64,000 nt of DNA from Actinomycetospora sp. NBRC 106378 (GTDB taxonomy: Bacteria; Actinomycetota; Actinomycetes; Mycobacteriales; Pseudonocardiaceae). Below are positions 8,724-17,741 of the stretch, one piece after another. The notes beneath the pieces are model-generated. The model had not been told where the DNA came from. It worked only from the letters and a program-made list of their open reading frames with translations, and searched no databases. A program made the position numbers and the translations under genes. Each line of letters opens with the position of its first letter. Positions within the stretch are counted from its first letter, which is position 1. Location: assembly GCF_030269685.1 (NCBI RefSeq), contig NZ_BSTT01000002.1, forward strand, positions 798,665 through 862,664, read 5' to 3'.

Positions 8724-9985
8724 GACGACCCGCCGACGGGAGCCACGACGTCGACGACCACGAGCGTCGTGTTGTCCGTACCCCCGTCGTCGAGCGCGGC
8801 GTCCAGCATCGCGGTCGCCGTGTCGGCCGGGGCGTCGGCGACGAGCCGGGCGAGGTCGGCGGGGGAGGGGACGTGGTTCCACAGCCCGTCGCTGCAGATC
8901 AGGACGATCCCCGAGCGGTCGGCCGCGTGGGCGATCACGTGCGCGGGCCCGGGCGGCGCGTCGGCCGCGACCCAGCGGGTGATCGCGTGGGCGCGCGGGT
9001 CGGCGTACGCGGCGGCGGCGTCGAGCAGGCCGATCGCGACCGCCTCGGCCGCCCACGAGTCGTCCGTGGTGAGCACGACCGACTCCTCCGGGGCGTCGGG
9101 CACCAGCCAGTACGCCCGGCTGTCGCCGATCCAGCTGATCACGAGGATCTCGTCGACCACGAGCGCGGAGACATAGGTGCACGCGGGCGCGTCCCGTCCC
9201 GCGGCCAGGGCGGTGACGGCGTCCATGGCGGCGTCCGCGCACACGTGGGCGAGCTCGGTGAGGTCGACCCCGCCGGTGGCCGCGAGGTCCGGATCATCGA
9301 CGTCGGGATGCGCGAGCGCGTCGCGGGCGGCCTCGAGGACGGCATCGCACGCGGCCAGCGACGCCCGCTCGCTGCCCGGGACCGACGCGACGCCGTCGCA
9401 CACCACCCCGACCACGAGCTCCCCGGCCTCGTGCGCCAGGGGGAGCCGGGCCAGACCGTAGGCGTCCTCGTTGGCCGCGCGGACGCGACCGAGGTCGGTG
9501 ACGGCGGCCGCGCCCGGCACCGCGTGCTCGGCGTGGTCCCGCGCCTCGGGCGGGACCGTGCCGTCGCCCGCGTCCGGGGCATCGGCCGGGCGGCCGCACT
9601 CGTCGCAGAAACGGTCGTCGGCGATGGTGCCCTCCCCGCACGCCGCGCAGGGCGTCTCGCTGTGGTCCGTCGTGGGTGGTGGCCCCGCCGGCTCGGGCTG
9701 TGCGGCCGCCCCGACCGACACCCGCGCCGTGACCGGACGGGCGCGCGTCCCGGGCCGCAGGCCGGCCGGCGGCCCGACCGTCTCCGGGAGTGGCGCCCCG
9801 CACCCCTCGCAGAAGCGGTCCCCGGGGTCCCCGACCTCCCCGCACGTCGCGCACACCGCACCGACCTCGCCGACCTCGCCGACCTCGCCGACCTGCGCGT
9901 CCGGCGTCGACGGGCCGGCTCCGCTGCGCTGCGCGTCCGGCGTCGACGGGCCGGCTCCGCTGCGCTGCGCGTCCGGCGCGCTCAC
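8720..9985 (-). CDS. PP2C-family protein phosphatase with zinc ribbons
   Basis: 421 residues from the GTG at 9985, overlapping the kinase stop. The N-terminus is a low-complexity repeat followed by two zinc-ribbon motifs (CATCGEVG...FCEGCG and CAACGEGT...FCDECG). The PP2C domain then shows the metal-binding and structural motifs RAANEDAYG, VVCDGVAS, IGDSRAYWL, ICSDGLWNH and GGTDNTTLVVVDV. It should remove phosphate from Ser/Thr residues, and its coupling to the PknG-like gene suggests that it opposes that kinase. Zinc ribbons recur in the kinase, the phosphatase and the FHA protein of this operon. Confidence 0.9.
   Translation of the reverse strand: MSAPDAQRSGAGPSTPDAQRSGAGPSTPDAQVGEVGEVGEVGAVCATCGEVGDPGDRFCEGCGAPLPETVGPPAGLRPGTRARPVTARVSVGAAAQPEPAGPPPTTDHSETPCAACGEGTIADDRFCDECGRPADAPDAGDGTVPPEARDHAEHAVPGAAAVTDLGRVRAANEDAYGLARLPLAHEAGELVVGVVCDGVASVPGSERASLAACDAVLEAARDALAHPDVDDPDLAATGGVDLTELAHVCADAAMDAVTALAAGRDAPACTYVSALVVDEILVISWIGDSRAYWLVPDAPEESVVLTTDDSWAAEAVAIGLLDAAAAYADPRAHAITRWVAADAPPGPAHVIAHAADRSGIVLICSDGLWNHVPSPADLARLVADAPADTATAMLDAALDDGGTDNTTLVVVDVVAPVGGSS
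9895..9978. repeat. 36-bp tandem repeat, 2.3 copies, in the 5' end of the PP2C gene
   Basis: Two identical 36-bp units (9895-9930 and 9931-9966) and a 12-bp partial third unit encode DAQRSGAGPSTP repeats. A 9-bp array encoding VGE lies just beside it (about 9861-9894). Both are in frame and lengthen a linker. Confidence 0.85.
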
Positions 9986-12276
9986 CGCGCGGTCCACGGC
10001 CGGGCGTCGTTCGCGGCGTCGACCAGGGCGAACCGCTCCGTCGTCGTGCGGGCGAAGCGGGCCCGGAGCCGGTATCGCTCCTCGAGGGCGAACCCGAGCG
10101 CGTCGTCGTCGAGTGCGCAGCCGAAGAGGGTGCCGCCCGGGCGGCCGTCGTCCAGGCGCCGGGCGGCCTCCAGGACCTCGGTCTGCAGCGTCGCCGCACG
10201 CAGCGCATCCAGCTCGACCGCCTCGGTCCGCGCACCCGCCTCCATGACCGCCGAGCGTGTCAGATGCGACGCGCCGAGGAGCACCCGGACGGCCGCCACG
10301 CGCGCGTCGGCGGCGTGCACCGACGTCGGCGGCACCTCGTCGAGCACCGCGACGGCCCCCGCACGGTCGCCGCCGTCCGCCCGGAGCCGGGCCAGCGCGA
10401 AGGCCGCCCCCGTCCAGGTGGGGTCGGTGCGCCAGATCCGCTCGAACCGCTCCGCGGTGATCTCGTCGACGACCTCCCCCGAGACCGAGGCCCGGTGTTC
10501 GCCCAGCACGGCGAGTGCGAACACCGGCGCGAGTTCGCCGGGCAGCGCGTCGGCCACGGCGTCGGCGAGCTGGGCGGCGAGCCCGGTCTCGCCGGTCGCG
10601 GCGGCGTGCCGGGCACGCAGCCACGTCCACGTCCACTCGCCGGGCACGGCGTGCTGGTCGAGCGCGTGGCCGGCCGCGTCGACCTCGCCGGCGTCGAGGT
10701 GGGCCGCCACCGCGGACAGGCGCGCCTGATCGGTGTCGAGGGCGCCGTCGGCGGACACCGCGGCGAGGACCGCCCGCGGACCCTGGGCGGCCGCGGCGAC
10801 GAGCTCGGGGGTCGAGGGGTCGTCGGGATCGGGTAGCGGCGGCGGGAGCGCGGCGGCCAGCTCGGACGGTGCGGCCGGCCCGTCGATCCCGACCGCGGCG
10901 GGCGGCGCGGCCAGCATCGTCGAGAGCCGCGGGGGCGGGGTGGTGTGGGCGGAGGTGAGCTGGCGGAGCACCCCGACGGTCTGGTCGGCCAGCTCGTCGA
11001 CGCTCGCGAAGCGCTCCGCCGGGTCGAGGGCGGTCGCCCGCTCCAGCAGCCGCCGCAGCGGTTCGTGCTCGAGGGCCGGGGCGTCCTCGGGCAGGGGCAG
11101 CACGTCGCGCATTGCGCCGTGGAAGTCGAAGGTCGCCACCAGCACCGCGATCGTGCGGCCCACCGTGTAGACGTCGGAGGCGACCGAGGGGCCCACCCCG
11201 TCCGGGGCGATCTCCGGGGCCTGGTAGCCGACGGTGCCCCACACGTCCCCGCCCGGGTCGTCGATCCGACGCACGGCGCCGAGGTCGATCAGCGTCACCT
11301 CGGTGCCGGTCTGCACCACGTTGTCGGGCTTGAAGTCGCAGTAGAGCAGGCCGCGCTCGTGCATGTGGGAGAGCGCCGGCAGCACCTCGAGCACGTAGGC
11401 CAGGGCGTGCTCGGGGTCCATCGGCTCGCGCGGGTCGCGCATCGCCCGCAGCGACCGCCCGCCGATGTACTCCATGACGATGTAGGTCGCGTCCCCGTCG
11501 GCCCGGCTGTCGGACACGACGTTGTAGATGCGGACGATGCGCGGGTGCACGAGCTGCGCGAGGAAGCCCTGCTCGGCGTCGGCGGCCGCGAGCGCCGCCG
11601 CGTCGCCCGTGTTGAGCAGGCCCTTGAGCACCACCCAGCGGTCGCGGACCCGCCGGTCGCGGGCCAGGTAGATCCACCCGAGCCCGCCGTGCGCGAGGCA
11701 GCCGAGCACCTCGTACTGGCCGGCGACCAGGTCGCCCGCGGCGAGACCGGGGGTGAACGAGAAGCGGGTGCCGCACTGCGGGCAGAACCCCTCGGTGCGC
11801 CCGGGGCGGTCCTCGCGCCCCCGTCCGACCGGCGCGTCGCACGCCCCGCAGTACCGGCTCCGCTCGGGCACCACGGGGTCGGCCAGCACGGCGTCGGCGG
11901 GGTCGGCCGCGGGCTCCGGGTCGATGGCGACCAGGCCCGCCCCGATCCGGCGTCGGCTCGAGCCCGACCGGGTACGCCCGGAACCCCCGCCCGACACGGT
12001 CGGCCCGGAGCCGGTGCGCCTCGAGGACCCCGAGCCCGGAGCGGTCGCCCCCGAGCCCCCGGACGCCGCCGTGGCGGGGCCGGAGTCGGGCGCCGGGCCG
12101 CCGCCCGGCGTCGCACCGCCCGGCGTCGCACCGCCCGCCGTCGCACCGCCCGCCCTGGCACCGGCCGACGTCGGGACCGGCACCGCCGCCCGGCCGCAGG
12201 TGTCGCAGAACCCGTCGTCCTCGAGGGTGCCGTCGCACCCCGGGCGGGCGCAGGGGGTCGGGGGAGCGGTGGTCAC
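9982..12276 (-). CDS. pknG: PknG-like Ser/Thr protein kinase
   Basis: 764 residues from the GTG at 12276. In order: a zinc-ribbon motif (CARPGCDG...FCDTCG), a Gly/Ser/Pro-rich linker, a rubredoxin-like CGACD...FCPQCG pair, the kinase domain, and a long helical TPR region. The kinase domain has the PknG-style glycine loop CLAHGGLGWIYLA, VVLKGL, the catalytic loop YCDFKPDNVV and LIDLGAVRR in place of DFG. PknG is soluble and controls glutamate metabolism through FHA proteins of the GarA type in mycobacteria. There the operon is glnX-glnH-pknG; here the same order holds with one extra gene between glnH and pknG. Confidence 0.93.
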   Translation of the reverse strand: MTTAPPTPCARPGCDGTLEDDGFCDTCGRAAVPVPTSAGARAGGATAGGATPGGATPGGGPAPDSGPATAASGGSGATAPGSGSSRRTGSGPTVSGGGSGRTRSGSSRRRIGAGLVAIDPEPAADPADAVLADPVVPERSRYCGACDAPVGRGREDRPGRTEGFCPQCGTRFSFTPGLAAGDLVAGQYEVLGCLAHGGLGWIYLARDRRVRDRWVVLKGLLNTGDAAALAAADAEQGFLAQLVHPRIVRIYNVVSDSRADGDATYIVMEYIGGRSLRAMRDPREPMDPEHALAYVLEVLPALSHMHERGLLYCDFKPDNVVQTGTEVTLIDLGAVRRIDDPGGDVWGTVGYQAPEIAPDGVGPSVASDVYTVGRTIAVLVATFDFHGAMRDVLPLPEDAPALEHEPLRRLLERATALDPAERFASVDELADQTVGVLRQLTSAHTTPPPRLSTMLAAPPAAVGIDGPAAPSELAAALPPPLPDPDDPSTPELVAAAAQGPRAVLAAVSADGALDTDQARLSAVAAHLDAGEVDAAGHALDQHAVPGEWTWTWLRARHAAATGETGLAAQLADAVADALPGELAPVFALAVLGEHRASVSGEVVDEITAERFERIWRTDPTWTGAAFALARLRADGGDRAGAVAVLDEVPPTSVHAADARVAAVRVLLGASHLTRSAVMEAGARTEAVELDALRAATLQTEVLEAARRLDDGRPGGTLFGCALDDDALGFALEERYRLRARFARTTTERFALVDAANDARPWTAR

Positions 12277-13505
12277 GACGCCGCCCCGTCCTCGAGGGCC
12301 CGCTGGTAGGCGCGGACCGCGACCGTCGACGCGGCGAGGTCGCACGGCGCGGTCCACAGCAGGTCGCGGGCCCTGGTGTGCAGCGCGTCGAGGGCGAGGT
12401 CCTCGCTGCGACCACGCGCCGCCGCCTTCGCGCGCAGGGCCCCGAGGCGCCCCCGCAGCTCGGCGCGCCGGTCGAGCAGCCCGGCGAGCACGGCGTGGTC
12501 GGACGTCGCGGCCGCCCGCGCCGCGCGAACACCCGCGGACACGGCGGTGAACCCGGTCGACGCGGCTGCCCACGCGCCCCGCCGGGCGTCGTCGTGCGCC
12601 TCCCGCAGCGCCGTGCGCAGGGCGGGCGCGCGCCGGTCGGGCACGGGGAGACCGGGCGGCCCGACGACGAGCCGGGCCGTCTCGGCGGCCACCGCCGCGG
12701 CGGCCGCCTCCGCGCCCGCCAGCTCGTCGACCGCCGCGGTGAGAGCGGCGACCCGGTCGTCGAGCCCAGCCCGCAGGGCCCGCGCCTCGGCGAGCGCGTC
12801 CCCGACGGCGGCCACCCCCGCCTCGATCTCCGCGACCGCCGCGGGATCGACCGCGGACGTGTCCCCCGACCGCGCCAGCGGGTCGGTGAGGGCCGCCGTG
12901 CGCAGCGCTGCCAGCCGGTCGGCCCAGCGGCGGAGGTCGGCCGCGACCCCGTCCATGGCGGGCTCGGCCCACAGGTCCTCGAGCGCGCGCTCGACCGGCC
13001 CGAGCGCGGCGGCCACGTCGTCCCACACGGCGGCGACCGCCGCGACCACCTCCGTCGCGGCGTCGAACCCCGCCGTCATCCGGGCGAGCAGGGCGTCGGC
13101 GCTGGTCCGGGTGACCCGGGACGTCGGCCCCAGCAGGCCGCGGCGCTGCAGCGGCACCGCCTCCTCGGCCACGACCACCGTCTCGCCGTGCAGCGCTGCG
13201 TCGGCGGCCGTCAGCTCCTCGGTCGAGGGCCGGGAGCGGGTGCCCCGGGCCTCGCGGGCGGTGGCCACGGCGCGCCGGTAGAGCGCGAGGTCCCGGTGCA
13301 GCTCGGCGACGGTCGCGAGCGTCTCCTCCCGACGGCGGGCCGAGATCCCGGTGAACCCGCCCGGGGCGAGCAGGCCGTGCCCGGGGTGTGCCTCCAGTTC
13401 GACCAGCGAGGCGGACGCCCGCACCACGGCGTCCTCGGCGGCGGCGAGGTCGGCGTCCAGCCGGTCGCGATCCGGCGCGCTGGTCCCGGGGCTCACGGCG
13501 GTCAT
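12273..13505 (-). CDS. Coiled-coil protein inside the PknG-like operon, function unknown
   Basis: 410 residues. Nearly all of it is Ala/Arg/Leu/Glu-rich helix with heptad character (for instance RALRAGLDDRVAALTAAVDE), without Cys clusters, signal peptide or membrane segments. I do not recognise a named domain. It starts at the ATG overlapping the GlnH-like stop (ATGA), and its own stop overlaps the GTG of the kinase gene, so its translation is tied to both. Its position between the extracellular sensor genes and the kinase makes it a candidate linker between GlnX and PknG (inference). Confidence 0.8.
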   Translation of the reverse strand: MTAVSPGTSAPDRDRLDADLAAAEDAVVRASASLVELEAHPGHGLLAPGGFTGISARRREETLATVAELHRDLALYRRAVATAREARGTRSRPSTEELTAADAALHGETVVVAEEAVPLQRRGLLGPTSRVTRTSADALLARMTAGFDAATEVVAAVAAVWDDVAAALGPVERALEDLWAEPAMDGVAADLRRWADRLAALRTAALTDPLARSGDTSAVDPAAVAEIEAGVAAVGDALAEARALRAGLDDRVAALTAAVDELAGAEAAAAAVAAETARLVVGPPGLPVPDRRAPALRTALREAHDDARRGAWAAASTGFTAVSAGVRAARAAATSDHAVLAGLLDRRAELRGRLGALRAKAAARGRSEDLALDALHTRARDLLWTAPCDLAASTVAVRAYQRALEDGAAS

Positions 13506-14476
13506 CCGGCGTACGCGGCGACGGCGGGGACGGCGGCGGGGCTCCCGACGGTGGACGTGGCGATCCGGGCGAGCGTGCCGTCGGCGCGCAGCCGGTCGAG
13601 GGAGCCGTTCACGAAGCGGAGCAGGTCGGTGGCCCCGGGGGCGACCGCGATGCCGTAGGGCTCGGCGTCGAGCGCGGCGCCGCGCACCTCGAGTCGGGGG
13701 TCCTCCAGGGCAAACCCGGTCAGGATCGCGTCGTCGGTGGTCGCGGCGTCGACCTGGCCCTGCTGGAGCAGGACGAGGCAGTCGCTGTTCTCCGGCACCC
13801 CGACGACCACCGGCGGGCGGCCGTCCGCCCCGCGGCTGTTCTGCAGGGTGGCGATCGAGGTGGTGCCCAGCGGCGCGCACACCGGGCGGCCCCCGAGGTC
13901 GGCGATGCCGGTCACCGGCGAGGTGCGGGGGACGACGAGGCGCTGGGCCGCCTCGTAGTAGGGCGCGGACAGGCCGACCTGGCGCTTGCGGTCGCACGTG
14001 ATGGTCATGGCCTGGACGACGAGGTCGACCGAGCCGTCCAGGAGGTTCGGGATGCGCTGGGCGGAGCTCTCGATGCGGAACCGCACCCGCTGCGGGTCGC
14101 CGAGGATCGCGCGCGCCATCTCGCGGGCGACGTCGACGTCGAGCCCGGTCAGCTCCCCGGTGCGCGGGTCGCGGTAGCTCAGCGGCACGGTCGACTGGTC
14201 CACGCCGACGATGAGCGCGCCCCGCGCCACGATCGCCGCCATCGTCGATCCCGGCGGCATCGCCCCGGGCGCGGGCGGCGGGGTGGGCGTGAGGCTGACC
14301 CGGGGGTCGCCGCAGCTCGTGTCGCGCCCCGCGGCGGGGGGACCGGTGACCACCGTGGTGCCGGCGGGCACCGGGCGCACCGGTTCGACCGGCGCCGGTG
14401 CCGCGGCCGAGGAGCACCCGGCGAGCAGGGCGAGGAGCACCACGAGCAGGGTCGCCCGCCGTCCCGCGCGGCTCAC
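13502..14476 (-). CDS. glnH: GlnH-like amino-acid-binding lipoprotein
   Basis: 324 residues from the GTG at 14476. The lipoprotein signal ends LLALLAGC (Cys about residue 21). The solute-binding fold is of the polar amino-acid class (SBP_bac_3): GALIVGVDQSTVPLSYRD, GLDVDVAREMARAI, LDGSVDLVVQAMTIT, and the second lobe LGTTSIATLQ. No ABC permease or ATPase gene accompanies it. In mycobacteria GlnH senses aspartate and glutamate outside the membrane and signals through GlnX to PknG, and the same setting is seen here. Confidence 0.9.
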   Translation of the reverse strand: MSRAGRRATLLVVLLALLAGCSSAAAPAPVEPVRPVPAGTTVVTGPPAAGRDTSCGDPRVSLTPTPPPAPGAMPPGSTMAAIVARGALIVGVDQSTVPLSYRDPRTGELTGLDVDVAREMARAILGDPQRVRFRIESSAQRIPNLLDGSVDLVVQAMTITCDRKRQVGLSAPYYEAAQRLVVPRTSPVTGIADLGGRPVCAPLGTTSIATLQNSRGADGRPPVVVGVPENSDCLVLLQQGQVDAATTDDAILTGFALEDPRLEVRGAALDAEPYGIAVAPGATDLLRFVNGSLDRLRADGTLARIATSTVGSPAAVPAVAAYAG

Positions 14477-15819
14477 CGGTACTCCTGCAGCCGAGGCCAG
14501 ACGCCCGCCACGAGCCCGCCGGCCGCGACGAGGGTCAGCACGACCACCCCGAGCGGGAGCAGCACGGTCGCGGCCCGCGCGGTCGACGCGGACCGGGCGG
14601 TCGTGTCCGCCGTGCCCGCCACCCCGCGGTCGAGGGCGTCCAGGACCTCGGTGACCGCGCCCTGCCCGCCGTCGGCTCCGGCCGAGAGGGCGAGGGCGAC
14701 GGCCTGGTCGTACTGCCCCGACACGTCGAGGGTGCGGACCAGCTCGTGCACGACGATGCCCCGGCGCCCCGCGTCCTGCGCGGTCGTGGCGTCGTCGGCC
14801 ACCGCGCCGTCGCCCGCGGCGGTCCGGGCGCGGTCGAGCAGGCCCTGCCAGCCGTAGAGGACGATGCTGCGGCGCACGTAGTCCTGCTCGTAGGAGCCGC
14901 CGGTGGAGCGCGCGACGAGGGTGAGGATCTCGTCGCTGCGCGACTGCAGCACCGCGAACCGGGCGGCGACGAGCTCCCGGTTCGGCGCGGTCCCGTCGTC
15001 GCGGGCGGTGGCGGTGGAGAGGGCCGAGAGGCCGAGCGCGAGCACGCCCCAGACGACCAGCAGGGCCAGCGCGCCGCCCGCCAGGACCACGCCGGGGGTG
15101 CGCCGCCGGCGGGTGGTGTGCGCGATCCGCCGGTGCAGGCGGCGGAGCGCGACGAGGGCGGCGATCCCGGCGACGAGCGCGAGGACCGCCCACACCCCGC
15201 CCTCGACGCCGTCCTGGGCGTCAGCGAGGGCGGCACTCTGGAGGTCGTAGATCTGCTGGGCGGCGGGCAGCAGGTCGGTCCGCAGGAACGACGAGGCCTC
15301 CCGCAGGTACGCCGAGCCGTACGTGAGGCCCTGCCGGTCGACGGCCCGCGCGGTCTCGACCAGCCCGGTGTAGGCGGGGATGCCCTGGGCCAGGGTGGTC
15401 ACCGCCGTCGCGTCGGCCCCCGTGCCGGTCGACGCCGAGCCGAGGACGGCGAGCGCACGCCCCGCCGCGGCCAGGTCGGTCTGGTAGCGCAGCCGCAGCG
15501 CCGCCGGCTCGTCCGCGCCCAGCAGGAAGCCCTGCCCGGCGCTGGTGTCGGCGTCGGACAGCGCGCGGTAGAGCTCCTGCGCCGAGGCGGTCAGCGGGCC
15601 GCTGCGGGTGACGACGTCGTCGGCCGCGGCCCCGGTGCGCAGTGCGGCGACGAGCGCCAGCACCCCGGTGAGGACCACCAGCAGCAGGGCGACCAGGGTG
15701 GCCCGCGCCAGCTGGCCCACCCGTGTGGTGCGGCCGAGTTCCGCGAGGTCCGCCGCCCGCGCCCGCCAGGAGGGGGACGACCCGGCGTCGGGAACGGGCC
15801 TCTCCGCCGTCACGCTCAC
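14473..15819 (-). CDS. glnX: GlnX-like membrane sensor protein
   Basis: 448 residues from a GTG preceded by a GGGAGG-type site; a second GTG lies two codons in. Four hydrophobic segments are seen: about residues 40-62 (VALLLVVLTGVLALVAAL), 210-226, 246-266 and 422-442. Each membrane pair encloses a helical outer domain of roughly 150 residues, a four-helix sensor layout. It matches the mycobacterial GlnX design: a membrane protein coupled to GlnH and PknG. It is the first gene of the operon, with the promoter expected in 15820-15908. Confidence 0.85.
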   Translation of the reverse strand: MSVTAERPVPDAGSSPSWRARAADLAELGRTTRVGQLARATLVALLLVVLTGVLALVAALRTGAAADDVVTRSGPLTASAQELYRALSDADTSAGQGFLLGADEPAALRLRYQTDLAAAGRALAVLGSASTGTGADATAVTTLAQGIPAYTGLVETARAVDRQGLTYGSAYLREASSFLRTDLLPAAQQIYDLQSAALADAQDGVEGGVWAVLALVAGIAALVALRRLHRRIAHTTRRRRTPGVVLAGGALALLVVWGVLALGLSALSTATARDDGTAPNRELVAARFAVLQSRSDEILTLVARSTGGSYEQDYVRRSIVLYGWQGLLDRARTAAGDGAVADDATTAQDAGRRGIVVHELVRTLDVSGQYDQAVALALSAGADGGQGAVTEVLDALDRGVAGTADTTARSASTARAATVLLPLGVVVLTLVAAGGLVAGVWPRLQEYR

Positions 15820-15908
15820 CGGTGTCCACCCCCTCCCGTCGTGGTGTCGATCACCCTAACCGAGGGGACCGACGACGTGGCCGACGAGACGGGGCACCGG
15901 GAGTCGGC

Positions 15909-16523
15909 TCAGTACGGCGCGTACGCCCAGCCCAGCGGCCGCTGGAAGTAGTCCACCGGCACGATCCCGACCTGGTGGTGGGCGCTGGAGGACACCACGC
16001 GGCCGTCGCCGAGGGAGAGCGCGACGTGGCCGTCGGAGGAGGTGTCGTAGAAGACCATCGCGCCCCGCGGGGCGTGCCGCCAGTCGCTGTGCTGGTCCTG
16101 GGACTCCCAGTCCTGGATCGCGCTGGCGTAGTGCCCCTGGGTGCCGAACGCGTTCTCCACGGCGCGCTCGCACCAGTTCTCGTAGTTCGTCGACCCGATC
16201 TTCGACTCGAACCGCGCGATCGCGGCGTCCACCTTGCGCGCCTGCTGCTGCAGGCCCGCCGCCTTGGTCAGCTCGGGAACGGTCGCCGCCAGGGAGGTCG
16301 GGTCCGCCTGGACCGGCACCACCGAGGCGTTCCCGACGGCGGGCGTGCTCCCGGCGGTCAGGTGCAGGTCGGCGGCGACGGTGGCGACCGAGTGGTCGGC
16401 CCGGGACGGCGCGTGCGTCCCGACGGCCCCGAGGGCCGCGGCCCCGACGGCTCCGGCGGCGATACCGAGGACGGCGGTCAGCGGATGGACGCCGACGGGA
16501 GCGGCGCCGAGGGCAGCGGTCAT
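15909..16523 (-). CDS. Secreted papain-fold peptidoglycan hydrolase (NlpC/CHAP-like)
   Basis: 204 residues. An N-terminal hydrophobic segment (LTAVLGIAAGAVGAAALGAV) serves as signal or anchor. A linker precedes a domain with NWCERAVENAFG (candidate catalytic Cys) and GHVALSLGDG (candidate His), the order found in NlpC/P60 and CHAP amidases. PRGAMVFYD before the His is also typical. It probably trims cell-wall peptides. The exact family cannot be decided from motifs alone. Coding position 16330-16343 carries one copy of the 14-mer motif described in the findings. Confidence 0.72.
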   Translation of the reverse strand: MTAALGAAPVGVHPLTAVLGIAAGAVGAAALGAVGTHAPSRADHSVATVAADLHLTAGSTPAVGNASVVPVQADPTSLAATVPELTKAAGLQQQARKVDAAIARFESKIGSTNYENWCERAVENAFGTQGHYASAIQDWESQDQHSDWRHAPRGAMVFYDTSSDGHVALSLGDGRVVSSSAHHQVGIVPVDYFQRPLGWAYAPY

Positions 16524-16727
16524 GGTGCGGGGTCACCTCATCTCCGGCGGTCCGGTCGTGGGAGCGGGGGGAGCGTGACCGGGCCGTGATCCGACCGGGG
16601 CACATTAGCAACCGATTCGTGATCCGCACGTCGGGCGTGACGACTTTCCGTGCCACCGGCCGGGATTTTGCCGATTCTTGGTCGATACGCTTTCGGAGGA
16701 CGACGTCGACCGAGAGGACCGTCATTC

Positions 16728-17720
16728 GTGTCGGCACATCTGAGCTGGCTGGAAGCCGCCGTGATCGGGGCGCTGCAGGGCGTCGCCGAATTGTTCCCGG
16801 TGTCCAGTCTGGGGCATTCGATCCTGCTCCCCGCGGTCATCGGCGGTTCGTGGGCGCGCGATCTGGACGTGACCGCGAAGGATTCGCCCTATCTCGCCTT
16901 CGTGGTCGGACTCCACGTCGCCACCGCGCTCGCGATGATCGTCTACTTCTGGCGCGACTGGGTCCGGATCCTCACCGGGCTGGTGACGAGCGTGCGCGAC
17001 CGCCGGGTGGTCACCGACGACCAGCGCCTCGCCTGGATGCTCGTCCTCGCGACCATCCCGGTCGGGCTGGCGGGCCTCGTGCTCGACCAGCTCTTCCGCA
17101 CCCTGCTCGCGAAGCCGGTGCCCACCGCCGCGTTCCTCGTGGCCAACGGGGTGCTCCTCATCGCCGTCGAGCACCTGGCCCGACGGCGGGTCGCACCGGT
17201 GGCCGCGGTCGACGCACCCCTCGACGCACCCCTCGACGCGCCGACGGTGCGGCTCGACGCGCCCACGCAGGTGCTGCGCGGCGGCTCCGTCGGGGTCGCG
17301 GCGCCGGCCACCGCCGAGGAGGAGGCGGACGCCCGGCTGGCGCGGTTGCCGCTGCTCACCGCCGTGCTGATCGGTGCGGCCCAGATCCTCGCACTGCTCC
17401 CGGGGATCAGCCGCTCCGGGGCAACGATCGGGTCCGGCCTGCTCGCGAAGCTGTCCCACGAGGACGCGGCGCGGTTCGCCTTCCTGCTCGCCACGCCGGT
17501 CATCCTCGCGGCCGGGGTGCTCAAGCTCCCCGAGCTGTTCGGGCCGGAGGGCGACGGCATCCGCGGGCAGGTCCTCCTGGGCTCGGTGCTCTCCGGGGTC
17601 GGGGCGTACCTCTCGGTGCGGTTCCTGACCCGGTACTTCGAGCACCGGTCGATGCGCCCGTTCGGGGTGTACTGCATCGTCGCCGGCGCCGCCTGCCTGG
17701 CGTGGTTCAGCCTGTCCTGA
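16728..17720 (+). CDS. uppP: Undecaprenyl-diphosphatase UppP
   Basis: 330 residues from the GTG at 16728 (AGAGGA about 10 nt upstream). It is an integral membrane phosphatase that recycles undecaprenyl pyrophosphate for cell-wall synthesis. The signature regions are LQGVAELFPVSSLGHSILLP and, late, LLPGISRSGATIGSGLL. Unlike standard UppP it carries an insertion of about 50 residues near residue 160, with the tandem DAPLDAPLDAPT and a charged stretch, between membrane segments. Loss of UppP function relates to bacitracin tolerance in the family. The 204 bp upstream (16524-16727) hold no gene. Confidence 0.93.
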   Translation: MSAHLSWLEAAVIGALQGVAELFPVSSLGHSILLPAVIGGSWARDLDVTAKDSPYLAFVVGLHVATALAMIVYFWRDWVRILTGLVTSVRDRRVVTDDQRLAWMLVLATIPVGLAGLVLDQLFRTLLAKPVPTAAFLVANGVLLIAVEHLARRRVAPVAAVDAPLDAPLDAPTVRLDAPTQVLRGGSVGVAAPATAEEEADARLARLPLLTAVLIGAAQILALLPGISRSGATIGSGLLAKLSHEDAARFAFLLATPVILAAGVLKLPELFGPEGDGIRGQVLLGSVLSGVGAYLSVRFLTRYFEHRSMRPFGVYCIVAGAACLAWFSLS

Positions 17721-17741
17721 GCGCCGTTCCGACGGTCCGGC

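Noticed and set aside
9861..9978. Tandem repeats before the PP2C gene as a CRISPR-like array
   Set aside because: Units are contiguous without spacers, in frame, and only 2.3 copies.
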